From Chloroflexota bacterium (GTDB taxonomy: Bacteria > Chloroflexota > UBA11872), in the NCBI GenBank assembly GCA_022820025.1, contig JAJEGF010000079.1, positions 1 through 57,831 of the forward strand: DNA of 57,831 nucleotides, in the 5' to 3' direction. Below, one piece after another: positions 29,098-38,427 of the stretch (positions are counted from its first letter, which is position 1; every line of letters starts with the position of its first letter). Both the position numbers and the translations under genes were made by a program. Under the pieces are notes generated by a model. It had not been told where the DNA came from, ran no database searches, and saw only the letters and a list, made by a program, of their open reading frames with translations.

Positions 29098-30039
29098 ATG
29101 CCGCGAGGCCCAACGCCAGGAATCTCTTTCATTCCCCAGGCCGAAGAATCAAGCCTGCCCGCGTCCGTTCGGATTGACGTGCATACGCACATCGTGCCGC
29201 CGGACGTGGTCCGCGGCCGCCGCCGCTACAGCCAAGCCGACCTCTGGTTCGGACGGCTCTATCGGAACGAGCGTCGAGTGCTGGCCTCGGCGGACGATCT
29301 GCGCCGCAGCATGCGACGGGCCGGCCTTGCCGCCAGCGTGGCTTTCGGGTTCGCCTGGCGCGATTCGGGACTGTGCCGGGCCAACAACGACTACGTGCTG
29401 GATGCGGCCGCTGCGAGCCACGAGGGCGGCGGGCAGATACTTCCCTTCTGCGTCGTTCCACCGAATGACCTGGATTTCGCCGTCGCGGAAATGGAGCGCT
29501 GCCGGGCTCGCGGCGCGGTTGGCGTCGGCGAGATCTTTCCCCAGGGACAGGGTTGGAATCTCAACGACCGGTCCGCCGTCCGGTCGTTCATGGAAACCGT
29601 GCAATCGCTTGGCCTGATCCTGACCGTTCACACCAGCGAGCCGGTCGGCCACACCTATCCCGGTAAGGACAGCACCACGCCCGACGCAATCTGGTCCGTG
29701 ATTGAAGCCGCGGAAGGCGAAGTACCCATCATCCTGGCGCACTGGGGCGGCGGCCTGGCCTTCTACGAGTTGATGCCCGAAGTCCACCAACAGGCCCACA
29801 ACGTGTACTACGACTCCTCGGCCAGCCACCTGCTCTACCGGCCGGAGATATACCGGGTGATGTGCCAGCTTGCTCCGGGACGCGTGCTCTTCGGCAGCGA
29901 CTACCCGTTGATTCGTCAGACGCGAGCCATTCGGCTGACGCGCCAAGCCGGCCTGTCGTCCGGCGAGTTGCAGGCGCTCCTCGGCGGCAACGCCCGTCGG
30001 CTTGGACTGACCGGCGCCTGCGGCCAGGAGCCGATCTAG
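29098..30039 (+). CDS. Amidohydrolase-2 family protein
   Basis: A 313-residue metal-dependent hydrolase or decarboxylase of the amidohydrolase_2 group (ACMSD-like). The HxH metal motif is DVHTHIVPP (about residue 28), a later metal-binding His is in ILAHWGGGLAFYE (about 224), and GSDYPL (about 265) supplies the catalytic Asp. A VHTSEP block gives another His. The C-terminal ILxGNArRL-like end (LLGGNARRLGL) is typical. It is 26 nt after the DXS-like gene on the same strand and could be co-expressed. Substrate unknown. The ATG start leaves a short non-conserved head; the frame is certain, the start less so. Confidence 0.85.
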   Translation: MPRGPTPGISFIPQAEESSLPASVRIDVHTHIVPPDVVRGRRRYSQADLWFGRLYRNERRVLASADDLRRSMRRAGLAASVAFGFAWRDSGLCRANNDYVLDAAAASHEGGGQILPFCVVPPNDLDFAVAEMERCRARGAVGVGEIFPQGQGWNLNDRSAVRSFMETVQSLGLILTVHTSEPVGHTYPGKDSTTPDAIWSVIEAAEGEVPIILAHWGGGLAFYELMPEVHQQAHNVYYDSSASHLLYRPEIYRVMCQLAPGRVLFGSDYPLIRQTRAIRLTRQAGLSSGELQALLGGNARRLGLTGACGQEPI

Positions 30040-30911
30040 ACGGTACGAACCTTTTCGCGATCGATCTCGGCCATCAGCCGCTCGATGTGCGTGGGGTTGT
30101 AGCCGGCGGCTCGCGCCTGCTCGGTCAGCCCCTCGGCTTCCATCAGGCCGTCGGCGTGCGATTCGGTTCCGGGCTCCTCGCGCACGGCCACCTGCAGCGC
30201 GTCGCGCGCCCGCAGGTAGAACGAGCGGCCCGCGTCCTCGGCTTCGTCGGTGTCGCCCAGCACGCCGAGCAGGCGCTTGGCCAGGATCACGGCCGAAGCC
30301 GCGTCGGCGGCATAACCGTCGGCCCCGATCTCATCGGCGTAGCGCTGCGTCACGGGTGCGCCGCCGATGATGCAATGCACCTGCTCGTCCAGACCGGCGG
30401 CCTCAACCGCCTCAATCGTGTTGCGCATGTTGGTCATGGTCGTCGTCAGCAGCGCCGACATGCCGATGATGTGGGCGTTCTGCTCGACCGCATTCTGGAT
30501 GTATTCGTCCGGATGCGTGTCGATGCCGGTGTCGTGCACGCCGAAGCCGGCGCCCTCCAACATCATCGCCACCAGGTTTTTGCCGATGTCGTGCAGGTCG
30601 CCGCGGACAGTCCCGATCACCACCTGGCCAACCGGTTCAATGCCGGACGCGGCCAGGATCGGCCGCAGGATCGCCATGCCGGCTTTCATGGCCCGAGCCG
30701 AGATCAGCACTTCCGGCACGTAGTACTGGTTCGTGCGGAACAACTCACCGACCACGTCCATGCCCGGGATCATGCCGTCGTTGATGATCGACGAGGCTTC
30801 CACGCCTTCGTCGAGCGCCGTGCGGACCGTGGAATCCACGGTGGCGGCATCGCCACGGATGATGGCGTTGCCCAGGTCCTTGAACGCTTGCTCGACGTCG
30901 AAGCTGGACAT
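30036..30911 (-). CDS. Corrinoid (B12-binding) methyltransferase partner protein
   Basis: A 291-residue MtbC/MttC-like corrinoid protein. Residues 1-80 form the helical cap domain, followed by a Rossmann-like B12 domain with the DxHxxG motif in GDLHDIGKN (His binds cobalt from below), GFGVHDTGID, GMSALLTTTM and IIGGAPVTQRYA. These proteins shuttle methyl groups between methyltransferases. A C-terminal part of about 75 residues (after AKRLLG) is beyond the usual length and starts with an acidic stretch. GAAGGAAGG precedes the ATG (MSSFDVEQ). An upstream ATG (31103) would cross the start of rdgB and is rejected. No methyltransferase gene is adjacent. Its stop shares CTAG with the convergent amidohydrolase. 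Confidence 0.9.
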   Translation of the reverse strand: MSSFDVEQAFKDLGNAIIRGDAATVDSTVRTALDEGVEASSIINDGMIPGMDVVGELFRTNQYYVPEVLISARAMKAGMAILRPILAASGIEPVGQVVIGTVRGDLHDIGKNLVAMMLEGAGFGVHDTGIDTHPDEYIQNAVEQNAHIIGMSALLTTTMTNMRNTIEAVEAAGLDEQVHCIIGGAPVTQRYADEIGADGYAADAASAVILAKRLLGVLGDTDEAEDAGRSFYLRARDALQVAVREEPGTESHADGLMEAEGLTEQARAAGYNPTHIERLMAEIDREKVRTV

Positions 30912-31077
30912 CAACGCCCTTCCTTCAGGCCGATAGGCAGGACGCCAAACCCGAGTGCTGGTGGGTCGCCGAGCTACAAGCGGCGATACTGACGGGTGAC
31001 GTCGCGCAACTACTGGGACAACTCTAGCAATTAGCCAGCGGGCGGACGGCGGAATTCCTCCAGCGCGCGCCAGCGTT

Positions 31078-31677
31078 GTGCTGGCCAGCGGCAGCGCACA
31101 CAAGCTGGCTGAGTTCCAGCGGGTTTTCGATCAATCGCCGGTGGAGCTGCTCTCGCCGCTGGACCTGGGCTGCCAATGCGACGTGGACGAGACGGGCGCC
31201 ACCTTCGCCGACAACGCTCGCCTCAAGGCCGTCGCCTACGCCACGACGTGCCGGCGCTGGGCGCTGGCCGACGACTCCGGCCTTGAGATCGACGCGCTGG
31301 ACGGCGTGCCCGGTGTCCGTTCCAGTCGCTTCGCCGGACCCACCGCCACCGACGACGATCGCAATGCCCGCGTGCTCGAACTCCTGGCCGAGGTCCCCGA
31401 CGAACGGCGAACCGCCCGCTACCGCTGCGCGGTCGCCATTGCCGATCCCACGGGAGTGATCGCCTTTGAATCCGAAGCTACGGTGGAAGGCGTCATCGGC
31501 CGCGCGCCGCGCGGCGAGGGCGGCTTCGGCTACGACCCGCTGTTCATCGTCGGTCCGGGAGACACGACCATGGCGGAGTTGCCCGGCGTGGCCAAGGACG
31601 TCATCAGTCATCGCGGCCAGGGCGGTCGCGCCGCGCGCGCCTTCTTGGAGCGGGCACTAATCGGCGGCGGGCCCTGA
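31078..31677 (+). CDS. rdgB: Non-canonical purine NTP pyrophosphatase (RdgB/HAM1)
   Basis: A 199-residue house-cleaning enzyme that hydrolyses dITP, XTP and related NTPs to monophosphates. ASGSAHKLAEF gives the first substrate-binding motif, DETGATFADNARLKA and ADDSGLEIDALDGVPG contain the catalytic Asp/Glu pair and the GVRSSRFAG stretch, GGFGYDPLF is the base-recognition loop, and SHRGQG ends the active site. A GTG start is chosen; no ATG is in reach and no ribosome site is clear, so leaderless or weakly initiated translation is likely. It is divergent from the corrinoid gene. Confidence 0.93.
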   Translation: MLASGSAHKLAEFQRVFDQSPVELLSPLDLGCQCDVDETGATFADNARLKAVAYATTCRRWALADDSGLEIDALDGVPGVRSSRFAGPTATDDDRNARVLELLAEVPDERRTARYRCAVAIADPTGVIAFESEATVEGVIGRAPRGEGGFGYDPLFIVGPGDTTMAELPGVAKDVISHRGQGGRAARAFLERALIGGGP

Positions 31678-31774
31678 AGTCCGGTTTCTCCGACATGCAT
31701 CCATGCAGCCCCGCATAGCCTTGCTGTACCTGACGAGGGGCCACTAGCCGGCCTTTGCTAGTCTCGCTACCCCC

Positions 31775-32548
31775 ATGACGGACGACACAAGCACCCCGCC
31801 ACCGCTTGCCGGTCGCACCGCGCTGGTAACCGGCGCCGGCTCCGGCTTCGGACGGGCCATCAGCCAACGATTCGCTCTGGACGGGGCATGCGTCGGGCTG
31901 GCCGAGCTCAGTGCCGAAGCCGCCGAAGAGACGCGCCGCCTCATTGAAGCCGACGGTGGCGAGGCGCTCGTCATCCCGACCGATGTCACCGACTACGCCG
32001 CCATGCAAGCCGCCGTGCAAGCTGTGACGGACCGGTGGGGCGGGCTCGACATCATGGTCAACAACGCCGGCATCACGATTCGCGAGGCGTTCCTGGACCT
32101 CACGGTCGACGCCTTCGACAAGGTAATGGCCGCCAATCTCACAGGCGTGTTCCACGGCGTTCGCGCCGCGGGCCTGCAAATGAAGGAACAGGGCGGCGGC
32201 GTGATCATCAATATGTCGTCCATCCGCGCCAATGTCGGCGGTTTCATCCACACGTCCTACTGCGCCTCCAAGGGCGGCGTGCGCATGCTCACCAAGGCCG
32301 CCGCCGTGGAGCTGGGTCCCTACGGCGTGCGCGTCTGCGCCATCGGGCCCGGCGTTGCCGAGACGCCGCTCACCGAGTCGCTCCTGGCCAACCGGGAAGC
32401 GCTGGACGATCAACTCGCCCGCGTTCCCATGGGACGCCTGGGCCAGCCCGAGGACATCTCGGAGGTCGCGGCGTTCCTGGCGTCCGACGACGCGGCCTAC
32501 GTCACCGGCGCCACGCTGTACGTGGACGGCGGGGAGATGACGCACTGA
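31775..32548 (+). CDS. SDR-family oxidoreductase 1
   Basis: A classical short-chain dehydrogenase of 257 residues. TGAGSGFG binds NAD(P); VNNAGI is the second conserved block; the catalytic triad is Ser in NMSSIRAN, Tyr and Lys in SYCASKGG; the end reads YVTGATLYVDGGE, typical of glucose/3-oxoacyl-type SDRs. The Asp-lacking sequence after the second strand (LAELSAEAA) favours a non-strict coenzyme choice. It shares its stop with the start of the next SDR (TGATG), so both are coupled. Substrate unknown. Confidence 0.9.
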   Translation: MTDDTSTPPPLAGRTALVTGAGSGFGRAISQRFALDGACVGLAELSAEAAEETRRLIEADGGEALVIPTDVTDYAAMQAAVQAVTDRWGGLDIMVNNAGITIREAFLDLTVDAFDKVMAANLTGVFHGVRAAGLQMKEQGGGVIINMSSIRANVGGFIHTSYCASKGGVRMLTKAAAVELGPYGVRVCAIGPGVAETPLTESLLANREALDDQLARVPMGRLGQPEDISEVAAFLASDDAAYVTGATLYVDGGEMTH

Positions 32549-33309
32549 TGCAACCGGTGGCCATTGTGACCGGCGCCGCCCACGGCATCGGTCGCGCCTG
32601 CGTGGAACGCCTGGCGGCCGACGGCTATCGGGTTGTTGCGTCGGATGTCGACGGGGACGAGCTGTCCGCCTGGGTCGAACAGGCCGGCCTCCGGGACTCC
32701 GTTGAGGCCCGTACGCTGGACGTGGCCGATGTCCCGGCCGGCCAAGCCCTGGTGGCCGACACCGTCGCGTCATACGGCCGCGTCGACGCGCTGGCCAACT
32801 TCGCCGGTTACACCAGGCGTCAGCTGTTGGAAGAAATCGATACGGACATCTGGAACGGAATGCTGGACGTGCTGGTCCGCGGTCCGGTCTTTCTGACCAA
32901 GGCGGTGGCCGAGGACATGATTCGACGCGGCGAACCCGGATCGATCGTCCAGGTCAGTTCCATCCGTTCCGAATCGGCCGAACCCGGCCAGGCCCACTAT
33001 TGCTCGGCCAAGGGCGCCCTGCGGACCGTCACGCGAGCAATCGCCCAGGAGCTGGCGCCGCACCAGATTCGAGTCAACTGCGTCGGCCCCGGGCTCACGG
33101 CTACGCGCATGACCGCCGACGTCCGATCGAAATCCGAACTGTACGAACAGCGCAAGGCCACCGTGCCCCTTGGCCGCTATGCATCGGCGGACGAGATTGC
33201 GAGTTGCGTCGCGTTCCTGCTGTCGCCTCGTTCCGCCTATGTGACGGGCACGACGCTCTACGCGGACGGGGGCTACCTTGCCGCGCTGGGAAAGATGCGG
33301 AACTGGTAG
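32548..33309 (+). CDS. SDR-family oxidoreductase 2
   Basis: A 253-residue classical SDR. TGAAHGIG is the coenzyme motif, followed by ASDVDGD whose Asp prefers NAD. The NNAG block is changed to ANFAGYT. Ser lies in QVSSIRSES, Tyr/Lys in HYCSAKGAL, and the end VTGTTLYADGG is standard. The ATG overlaps the stop of the previous SDR by one base, so it is translated in tandem with it. An open frame upstream (32035) is only a shadow of the first SDR. Two different SDRs in tandem suggest consecutive redox steps or an epimerisation through a ketone. Confidence 0.9.
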   Translation: MQPVAIVTGAAHGIGRACVERLAADGYRVVASDVDGDELSAWVEQAGLRDSVEARTLDVADVPAGQALVADTVASYGRVDALANFAGYTRRQLLEEIDTDIWNGMLDVLVRGPVFLTKAVAEDMIRRGEPGSIVQVSSIRSESAEPGQAHYCSAKGALRTVTRAIAQELAPHQIRVNCVGPGLTATRMTADVRSKSELYEQRKATVPLGRYASADEIASCVAFLLSPRSAYVTGTTLYADGGYLAALGKMRNW

Positions 33310-33383
33310 AGGCGTCCGGCCGACCGGCCACGCAAACGCCGAGAATCTAGTCGGACGCGCCGCGACGGGTGTGATACTTGGGC

Positions 33384-34223
33384 GTGAGCACCGCCCCGCG
33401 GGCGACCTTTCGCCCGTCCAGCCGGCGCGGCCAGAACTTCCTCGTGGATCGGGCCGTGCAACGGCGCATCGCATCCGCCGCCGCCCTGCCGCCGGGCTCA
33501 ACCGTCGTTGAGGTTGGCGCCGGAACCGGCAACCTGACCGATGCGCTCCTGGCGCGCGGCCTGCGCGTGATTGCCGTCGAAATCGAGGACGAACTCGTCT
33601 CACGCCTGCGCCGGCGGTTCCGAAACGCTGACGATGTTCAAATCGTGCCGGGCGACGCCCGGCGGCTTAACCTTCGCGAACTCGCCGGCGGGCCGTTTCA
33701 CGTCGTGGCAAATCTGCCCTATAGCGTCGGTACCCGCCTGGTCGTGAGTTTCGTCAGCGCTTCCGAGCCGCCTCGAAGTCTCACGGTCCTCCTGCAGCGC
33801 GAAGTGGCACGAAGGCTAACGGCAAAACCGCGCGACATGGCGCTGCTCAGCGTCATTGTTCAGTCTTACGCTGACACTCGTCGCTTGTTCGATGTCCCGC
33901 CCGAAGCGTTTCGACCGCGGCCCAAGGTGATCTCGACTCTTGTCAGAATTGATCCATTTGGCCGTTCTGAACTCAACACCGCGGCTGCCGCGGCGCGTAT
34001 CGCCATCGCTCGGCACGGTTTCGCCCAGACGCGAAAGAAGCTCCGGAACTCGCTTGCGGCCGGATTGGGACGCCGAGAGCCCGACGTGGAAGCGGCATTG
34101 AAGGCCGCGGGCTTCGATCCGGGCCGCCGACCCCAGACGCTGGCGCTCGGCGAGTGGGATCAGATCGTGGCGGCACTTGGCCTGAACGAGCTTGGCCGGC
34201 TCGGCGCGCCCTCAGCTGCATGA
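33384..34223 (+). CDS. rsmA: 16S rRNA (A1518/A1519) dimethyltransferase
   Basis: KsgA/RsmA dimethylates two adenines near the 3' end of 16S rRNA in late 30S assembly. RRGQNFLVD is the family N-terminus, VVEVGAGTGNLTDAL the SAM motif I, VEIEDEL its acidic end, GDARRLNL the adenine contact and NLPYSVGT the catalytic NLPY. The C-terminal helical domain is complete. 279 residues from a GTG; a TTG two codons upstream is a close alternative and neither has a good ribosome site. Its stop overlaps the pth start (ATGA). Confidence 0.93.
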   Translation: MSTAPRATFRPSSRRGQNFLVDRAVQRRIASAAALPPGSTVVEVGAGTGNLTDALLARGLRVIAVEIEDELVSRLRRRFRNADDVQIVPGDARRLNLRELAGGPFHVVANLPYSVGTRLVVSFVSASEPPRSLTVLLQREVARRLTAKPRDMALLSVIVQSYADTRRLFDVPPEAFRPRPKVISTLVRIDPFGRSELNTAAAAARIAIARHGFAQTRKKLRNSLAAGLGRREPDVEAALKAAGFDPGRRPQTLALGEWDQIVAALGLNELGRLGAPSAA

Positions 34224-34858
34224 AGCGCTGGATGCGTCGCTGGCGACGCCGCTCGGGGCCGGCGTTCCGGCCCGCCGGTCTGATCGTCGGCCTGGGGAAT
34301 CCCGGCAGCGCCTACGCGGACACTCGGCACAATCTCGGATTCATGGTGTGCGACCGTCTCGCCGCCGAAGGAAAGGGCCGCTGGCGGCCCGCCCGCTACC
34401 GTGCCGAGGTCTGGACCGGTCAACTCGACGGACTGGCGGTTGCTCTTCTGAAGCCGCAGACCTTCGTGAACGAATCCGGACCTGCCGTTCACGCGGCTCT
34501 GCGGACATTCGGATTGGAGTCCTCGGGCCTCATCGTGGTGCATGATGATCTGGATCTGGCGTTTGCCCGCATCCGTGTGCGTCCTGGCGGCGGCAGCGGC
34601 GGTCACAACGGCATGCGCTCGATCATTCGTACCCTTGGTACCGACGACGTCATTCGCGTCAAGATCGGCCTGGGCCGCCCGCCGGCGGGAGTCGATCCCG
34701 CCGACTACGTGCTCAATCGTTTCACTCCCGCGGAACGGCAAGACGCGAACGCCGCAATGGATCGCGCCGCCGACGCGGTCCGCGTGCTTCTGACGACGGA
34801 CGTGGACTCGACCATGCAGCGATTCAATCAACCCGATGGCGCTCACCGGCCTGCTTGA
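34220..34858 (+). CDS. pth: Peptidyl-tRNA hydrolase
   Basis: Recycles peptidyl-tRNA dropped from ribosomes. 212 residues: GLGNPGSAYADTRHNLGFMV contains the catalytic His and Asn, FVNESG gives another conserved Asn, VHDDLDLAFARIRV carries the catalytic Asp, and GGSGGHNGMRSI is the peptide-binding stretch. An unusual basic head (MKRWMRRWRRR) precedes the core and might contact tRNA. It overlaps rsmA at the 5' end by four bases and mfd at the 3' end by 23 nt, so the three genes form a coupled unit. Confidence 0.93.
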   Translation: MKRWMRRWRRRSGPAFRPAGLIVGLGNPGSAYADTRHNLGFMVCDRLAAEGKGRWRPARYRAEVWTGQLDGLAVALLKPQTFVNESGPAVHAALRTFGLESSGLIVVHDDLDLAFARIRVRPGGGSGGHNGMRSIIRTLGTDDVIRVKIGLGRPPAGVDPADYVLNRFTPAERQDANAAMDRAADAVRVLLTTDVDSTMQRFNQPDGAHRPA

Positions 34859-37800
34859 CCTGTTGGCCGACGAGCCAACCCTGGCCGCCGCCGCGTCTCG
34901 AGCGCTCCGCGGCCCGCATCCGCTCACTGTGGAAGTCCGCGACGGCGCCAAGTCGACAGTCCTTGGCTTGCTGGGGCGCGAGGCCGGCCAGCCCCTGATC
35001 ATCGTCGCGGCCGAGGACGGTCGCGCCGCGGAAATCGCGCATGACGTCGCCATGTGGACCGACGCCCGTCCGGTTCTGCACTTCCCCGATCCGGATCAGC
35101 CCGCCTACTCGATGCTGGCCATCGGCGGCGAAGTGCTGGCGCAGCGGGTGGCGGTGCTCGGTCACCTGTCACGCGCCCGGGAGTCAGGCGCGTCGCCTGC
35201 GCCCATCGTCGTTACCTCGGTGCGCGCCCTGCTCCGCCGCCTCGTTCCCCCGGATGAGTTCCGCACGCACTTCCTCTCACTCTCCCCCGGCACCGCCGCG
35301 GACCTGCCGGACGTGGTCCGCCGGCTGTCCGCTCTGGGCTACGAGAACACGCCGCTCGTCGAGCGGCCCGGTGAGTTCGCCCACCGCGGCGGCATCGTGG
35401 ACATCTATCCGCCGGATGCCCGGCTGCCGATCCGGGTCGACTTTTTCGGCGACGACATTGAATCCGTGCGGCATTTCGACCCGGACACCCAGCGCTCCCT
35501 GGGACCAGCCGACGAGGTGATGCTGACGCCGGCCACCGAGGTGCCGATCTGGCTGGGCGAAGCCGTGGCGGGACGGCTGCGCGAAATGGACCTGGACTCG
35601 CTGCGGCCGGAAGACCGCGTGGTCTGGCGGCGCCACCTCGAACAGCTGGAAGGCAACGAGTACTTCGACGACGCGGCCTTCTACACCATGAGCCTCCTGC
35701 CCGACGCCGCGTCGCTGTTCGACTACGCGCCGAACGCGCTGGTGGTTGTGGACGAGCCCGACCAGATCCCGGCCGCCGTGCGGGACGCGGAGACGTCGGC
35801 CGCCGCCAACCGCGAGCGCCTGACCGCCAGCGGCGAACTTCCCACGCACTTCGACTCGCCCCTGTTTTCGGGCGCCGAGATCCTGCGCGATCTGGACCAC
35901 GCCCAGGTGCGTTTGACCTTTGTGCCCGGATTGCCGGGCGAGGACGGTTCAAGCCGAGCCGTCGTCGAGGGTTTCCAGGCTCAGCCGCCCTACGCCGGGC
36001 GTCTGCAACACATGGCCGAGGACCTGTTGGCCCTGCGCGACACCCGCGCGCGCATGCTGATCGTCAGCTACCAGGGCCGCCGCCTGCGTCACCTGCTCGC
36101 GGAGCAGGGTGTGGCCGCCGAGGTGCTGGAGGCCCTGGACGAGCCGCTCCGGGCCGGCTCGGTCACCATCATCGCGGGCACCCTGGCCGAAGGCTGGCGG
36201 CATGCCGCCTCGGACGTGGTGCTGATCAGCGACGCCGAGCTTTTCGGGCGCAAGCGCATCCGCCGCATCCGGCGCGGCGCGCGAGGGGTGGACCGGTCGT
36301 TCCTGGCAGACCTCGAAAAGGGCGACTACATCGTCCACGTGGAGCACGGCGTGGGGCAGTTCGAGGGCATCGTCCAGATGAGCGAAGGCTCGGGAGAACG
36401 CGAATACCTGGCCGTCAACTACGCGGGCGAGGACCGCCTGTATGTGCCAGTCGACCAGATTGGCCGCGTGCAGAAATACGTCGGCATGAGCGAACGCGCG
36501 CCCAAGCTCAGCCGCCTGGGCACCGCGGACTGGACGCGCGCCAAGAAGAAAGCGCAGCAGTCGGCCGAGGAAATCGCCGCCGAACTGCTGGACATCTACG
36601 CCGCCCGCGAACTCGCCAAGGGCTACGCCTTCCCTGCCGACTCACCCTGGCAGCACGAGTTCGACGAGAAGTTCCCCTTCATCGAGACGCCCGACCAGCT
36701 TGAAGCCATCAACGACGCCAAGGCCGACATGGAACGCGCGCGCCCGATGGACCGCCTGGTCGCCGGTGATGTTGGCTACGGCAAGACTGAAGTGGCCCTG
36801 CGCGCCGTCTTCAAGGCCGCCATGTCCAACAAGCAGGTCGCCGTTCTGGTGCCTACCACCGTGCTGGCCCAGCAGCACTTCGACACCTTCGCCTTCCGCA
36901 TGCGCGACTACCCGCTGAAGGTGGAGTTGCTCAGCCGCTTCCGCGCGCGCGCCGAGCAGGCCGAGGTACTGGCCGGTCTCGCCTCGGGCGATGTCAACGT
37001 GGTGGTGGGAACCCATCGCCTGCTCCAGAAGGACGTCAAGTTCGCAGACCTGGGCCTGGTTGTGGTTGACGAGGAACAACGCTTCGGCGTCAAGCAGAAG
37101 GAGCGACTGAAGGACCTCCGCCGCGACGTGGACGTGCTCACCCTCACCGCCACGCCCATTCCTCGCACCATGCACATGGCGCTCAGCGGCCTGCGGGAAA
37201 TCAGCGTGATCGAGTCGCCGCCCGAGCGCCGGCTGGCCGTCAAGACCTACGTGGCCGGCTACAGCGACGCCATCGCCGCCGACGCCATCCGCCGGGAACT
37301 GGCTCGCGGCGGGCAGGTGTACTTCCTTCACAACCGCATTCAGACCATTGGCACCTGGGAAGAGCGGCTGCGGAACCTGCTGCCGGGTGTGGACATCGTG
37401 GTCGGTCACGGCCAGATGCCGCCGCGCGACCTGGAAGAGGTCATGTACCGCTTCGCCCGCGGCGACGCCCAGGTGCTGCTCTCCACCGCGATCATCGAGA
37501 ACGGCCTGGACATCCCCAACGTCAACACCATCATCGTCAACGACGCGTGGCGCTTCGGCCTGGCCCAGCTCTACCAGCTACGCGGGCGCGTCGGCCGCAG
37601 CACCACCCAGGCGTACGCCTACTTCCTCTACCAGAAGAGCCACACCTTGACCGAGGAGGCCCAGAAGCGCCTGCAGACCATCCTGGAAGCCTCGGAGCTA
37701 GGCGCCGGCTTCCGCATCGCCCTGCGCGACCTGGAAATCCGCGGCGCCGGCAGCTTGCTTGGCGCCGAGCAGCACGGCCATGTCTCCACCGTTGGTTTTG

Positions 37801-38354
37801 ACCTCTACACCCGCATGCTGGCGTCGGCCGTGGACCGCCTGCGCGGCAAGGATGCCGACGAGCCGGACCGCGAGATCCGGGCGGTGGTGGACCTCCCGCT
37901 CGCCGCCTACCTGCCGGACGACTACATGGGTACCTACGCGGCCAAGATCCGCGAATACCAGCGCCTGGCCCGCCTGCGCACCATCGGCGAGGTTGAGGAA
38001 GCCATCGCCGACATCCGCGACCGCTTCGGCGATCTGCCTGAGCCGGTGGCCAACCTGGCCTACTTGCTGCGAATCAAGGCGCGCGCCATCGCGCTCGAGA
38101 TTCCCGGCATCACCGTCTACGGACGCAAACTCATCATCCGAGTCCCCACAGGCCTCCACGTCAGCCGGGGCGTTCTCCTGAAGGAAATCGGACGCGGCGT
38201 CCGCCGCAGCCACCAGGGACTGCTCTGGCCCAACTTCCAGCGCGACCGCGAATGGCAGACCAAGCTCCTGGCCCTGCTCGACGCCCTCCTCCGCTGGCAC
38301 GACCACGAGGACGCGCCCGCTGCGTCGCCCAGGTCCTTATCGCGGGTGGGCTAG
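34836..38354 (+). CDS. mfd: Transcription-repair coupling factor
   Basis: A 1172-residue ATP-dependent translocase that removes RNA polymerase stalled at DNA damage and recruits UvrA. Order: UvrB-like N-terminal domains (1-360), a linker, the RNA-polymerase-interaction CarD-like domain (about 485-555, GDYIVHVEHGVGQFEG), the helicase core with Walker A GDVGYGKTE near residue 650 and DEEQ in VVVDEEQRFGVKQKE, LTATPIPRTMHM as motif III, the second helicase domain with QLRGRVGRS, and the C-terminal TRCF domain. Typical length. It overlaps pth by 23 nt and follows it in frame +2, so translation is coupled to the preceding genes. Confidence 0.96.
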   Translation: MALTGLLDLLADEPTLAAAASRALRGPHPLTVEVRDGAKSTVLGLLGREAGQPLIIVAAEDGRAAEIAHDVAMWTDARPVLHFPDPDQPAYSMLAIGGEVLAQRVAVLGHLSRARESGASPAPIVVTSVRALLRRLVPPDEFRTHFLSLSPGTAADLPDVVRRLSALGYENTPLVERPGEFAHRGGIVDIYPPDARLPIRVDFFGDDIESVRHFDPDTQRSLGPADEVMLTPATEVPIWLGEAVAGRLREMDLDSLRPEDRVVWRRHLEQLEGNEYFDDAAFYTMSLLPDAASLFDYAPNALVVVDEPDQIPAAVRDAETSAAANRERLTASGELPTHFDSPLFSGAEILRDLDHAQVRLTFVPGLPGEDGSSRAVVEGFQAQPPYAGRLQHMAEDLLALRDTRARMLIVSYQGRRLRHLLAEQGVAAEVLEALDEPLRAGSVTIIAGTLAEGWRHAASDVVLISDAELFGRKRIRRIRRGARGVDRSFLADLEKGDYIVHVEHGVGQFEGIVQMSEGSGEREYLAVNYAGEDRLYVPVDQIGRVQKYVGMSERAPKLSRLGTADWTRAKKKAQQSAEEIAAELLDIYAARELAKGYAFPADSPWQHEFDEKFPFIETPDQLEAINDAKADMERARPMDRLVAGDVGYGKTEVALRAVFKAAMSNKQVAVLVPTTVLAQQHFDTFAFRMRDYPLKVELLSRFRARAEQAEVLAGLASGDVNVVVGTHRLLQKDVKFADLGLVVVDEEQRFGVKQKERLKDLRRDVDVLTLTATPIPRTMHMALSGLREISVIESPPERRLAVKTYVAGYSDAIAADAIRRELARGGQVYFLHNRIQTIGTWEERLRNLLPGVDIVVGHGQMPPRDLEEVMYRFARGDAQVLLSTAIIENGLDIPNVNTIIVNDAWRFGLAQLYQLRGRVGRSTTQAYAYFLYQKSHTLTEEAQKRLQTILEASELGAGFRIALRDLEIRGAGSLLGAEQHGHVSTVGFDLYTRMLASAVDRLRGKDADEPDREIRAVVDLPLAAYLPDDYMGTYAAKIREYQRLARLRTIGEVEEAIADIRDRFGDLPEPVANLAYLLRIKARAIALEIPGITVYGRKLIIRVPTGLHVSRGVLLKEIGRGVRRSHQGLLWPNFQRDREWQTKLLALLDALLRWHDHEDAPAASPRSLSRVG

Positions 38355-38427
38355 CGACGCCGGCAGTCGGACTTTGGCGTCCGTGCCTGGTGGAGTCAAG
38401 CGAGTCCGTAATCGCGGCCTCGGCGGC

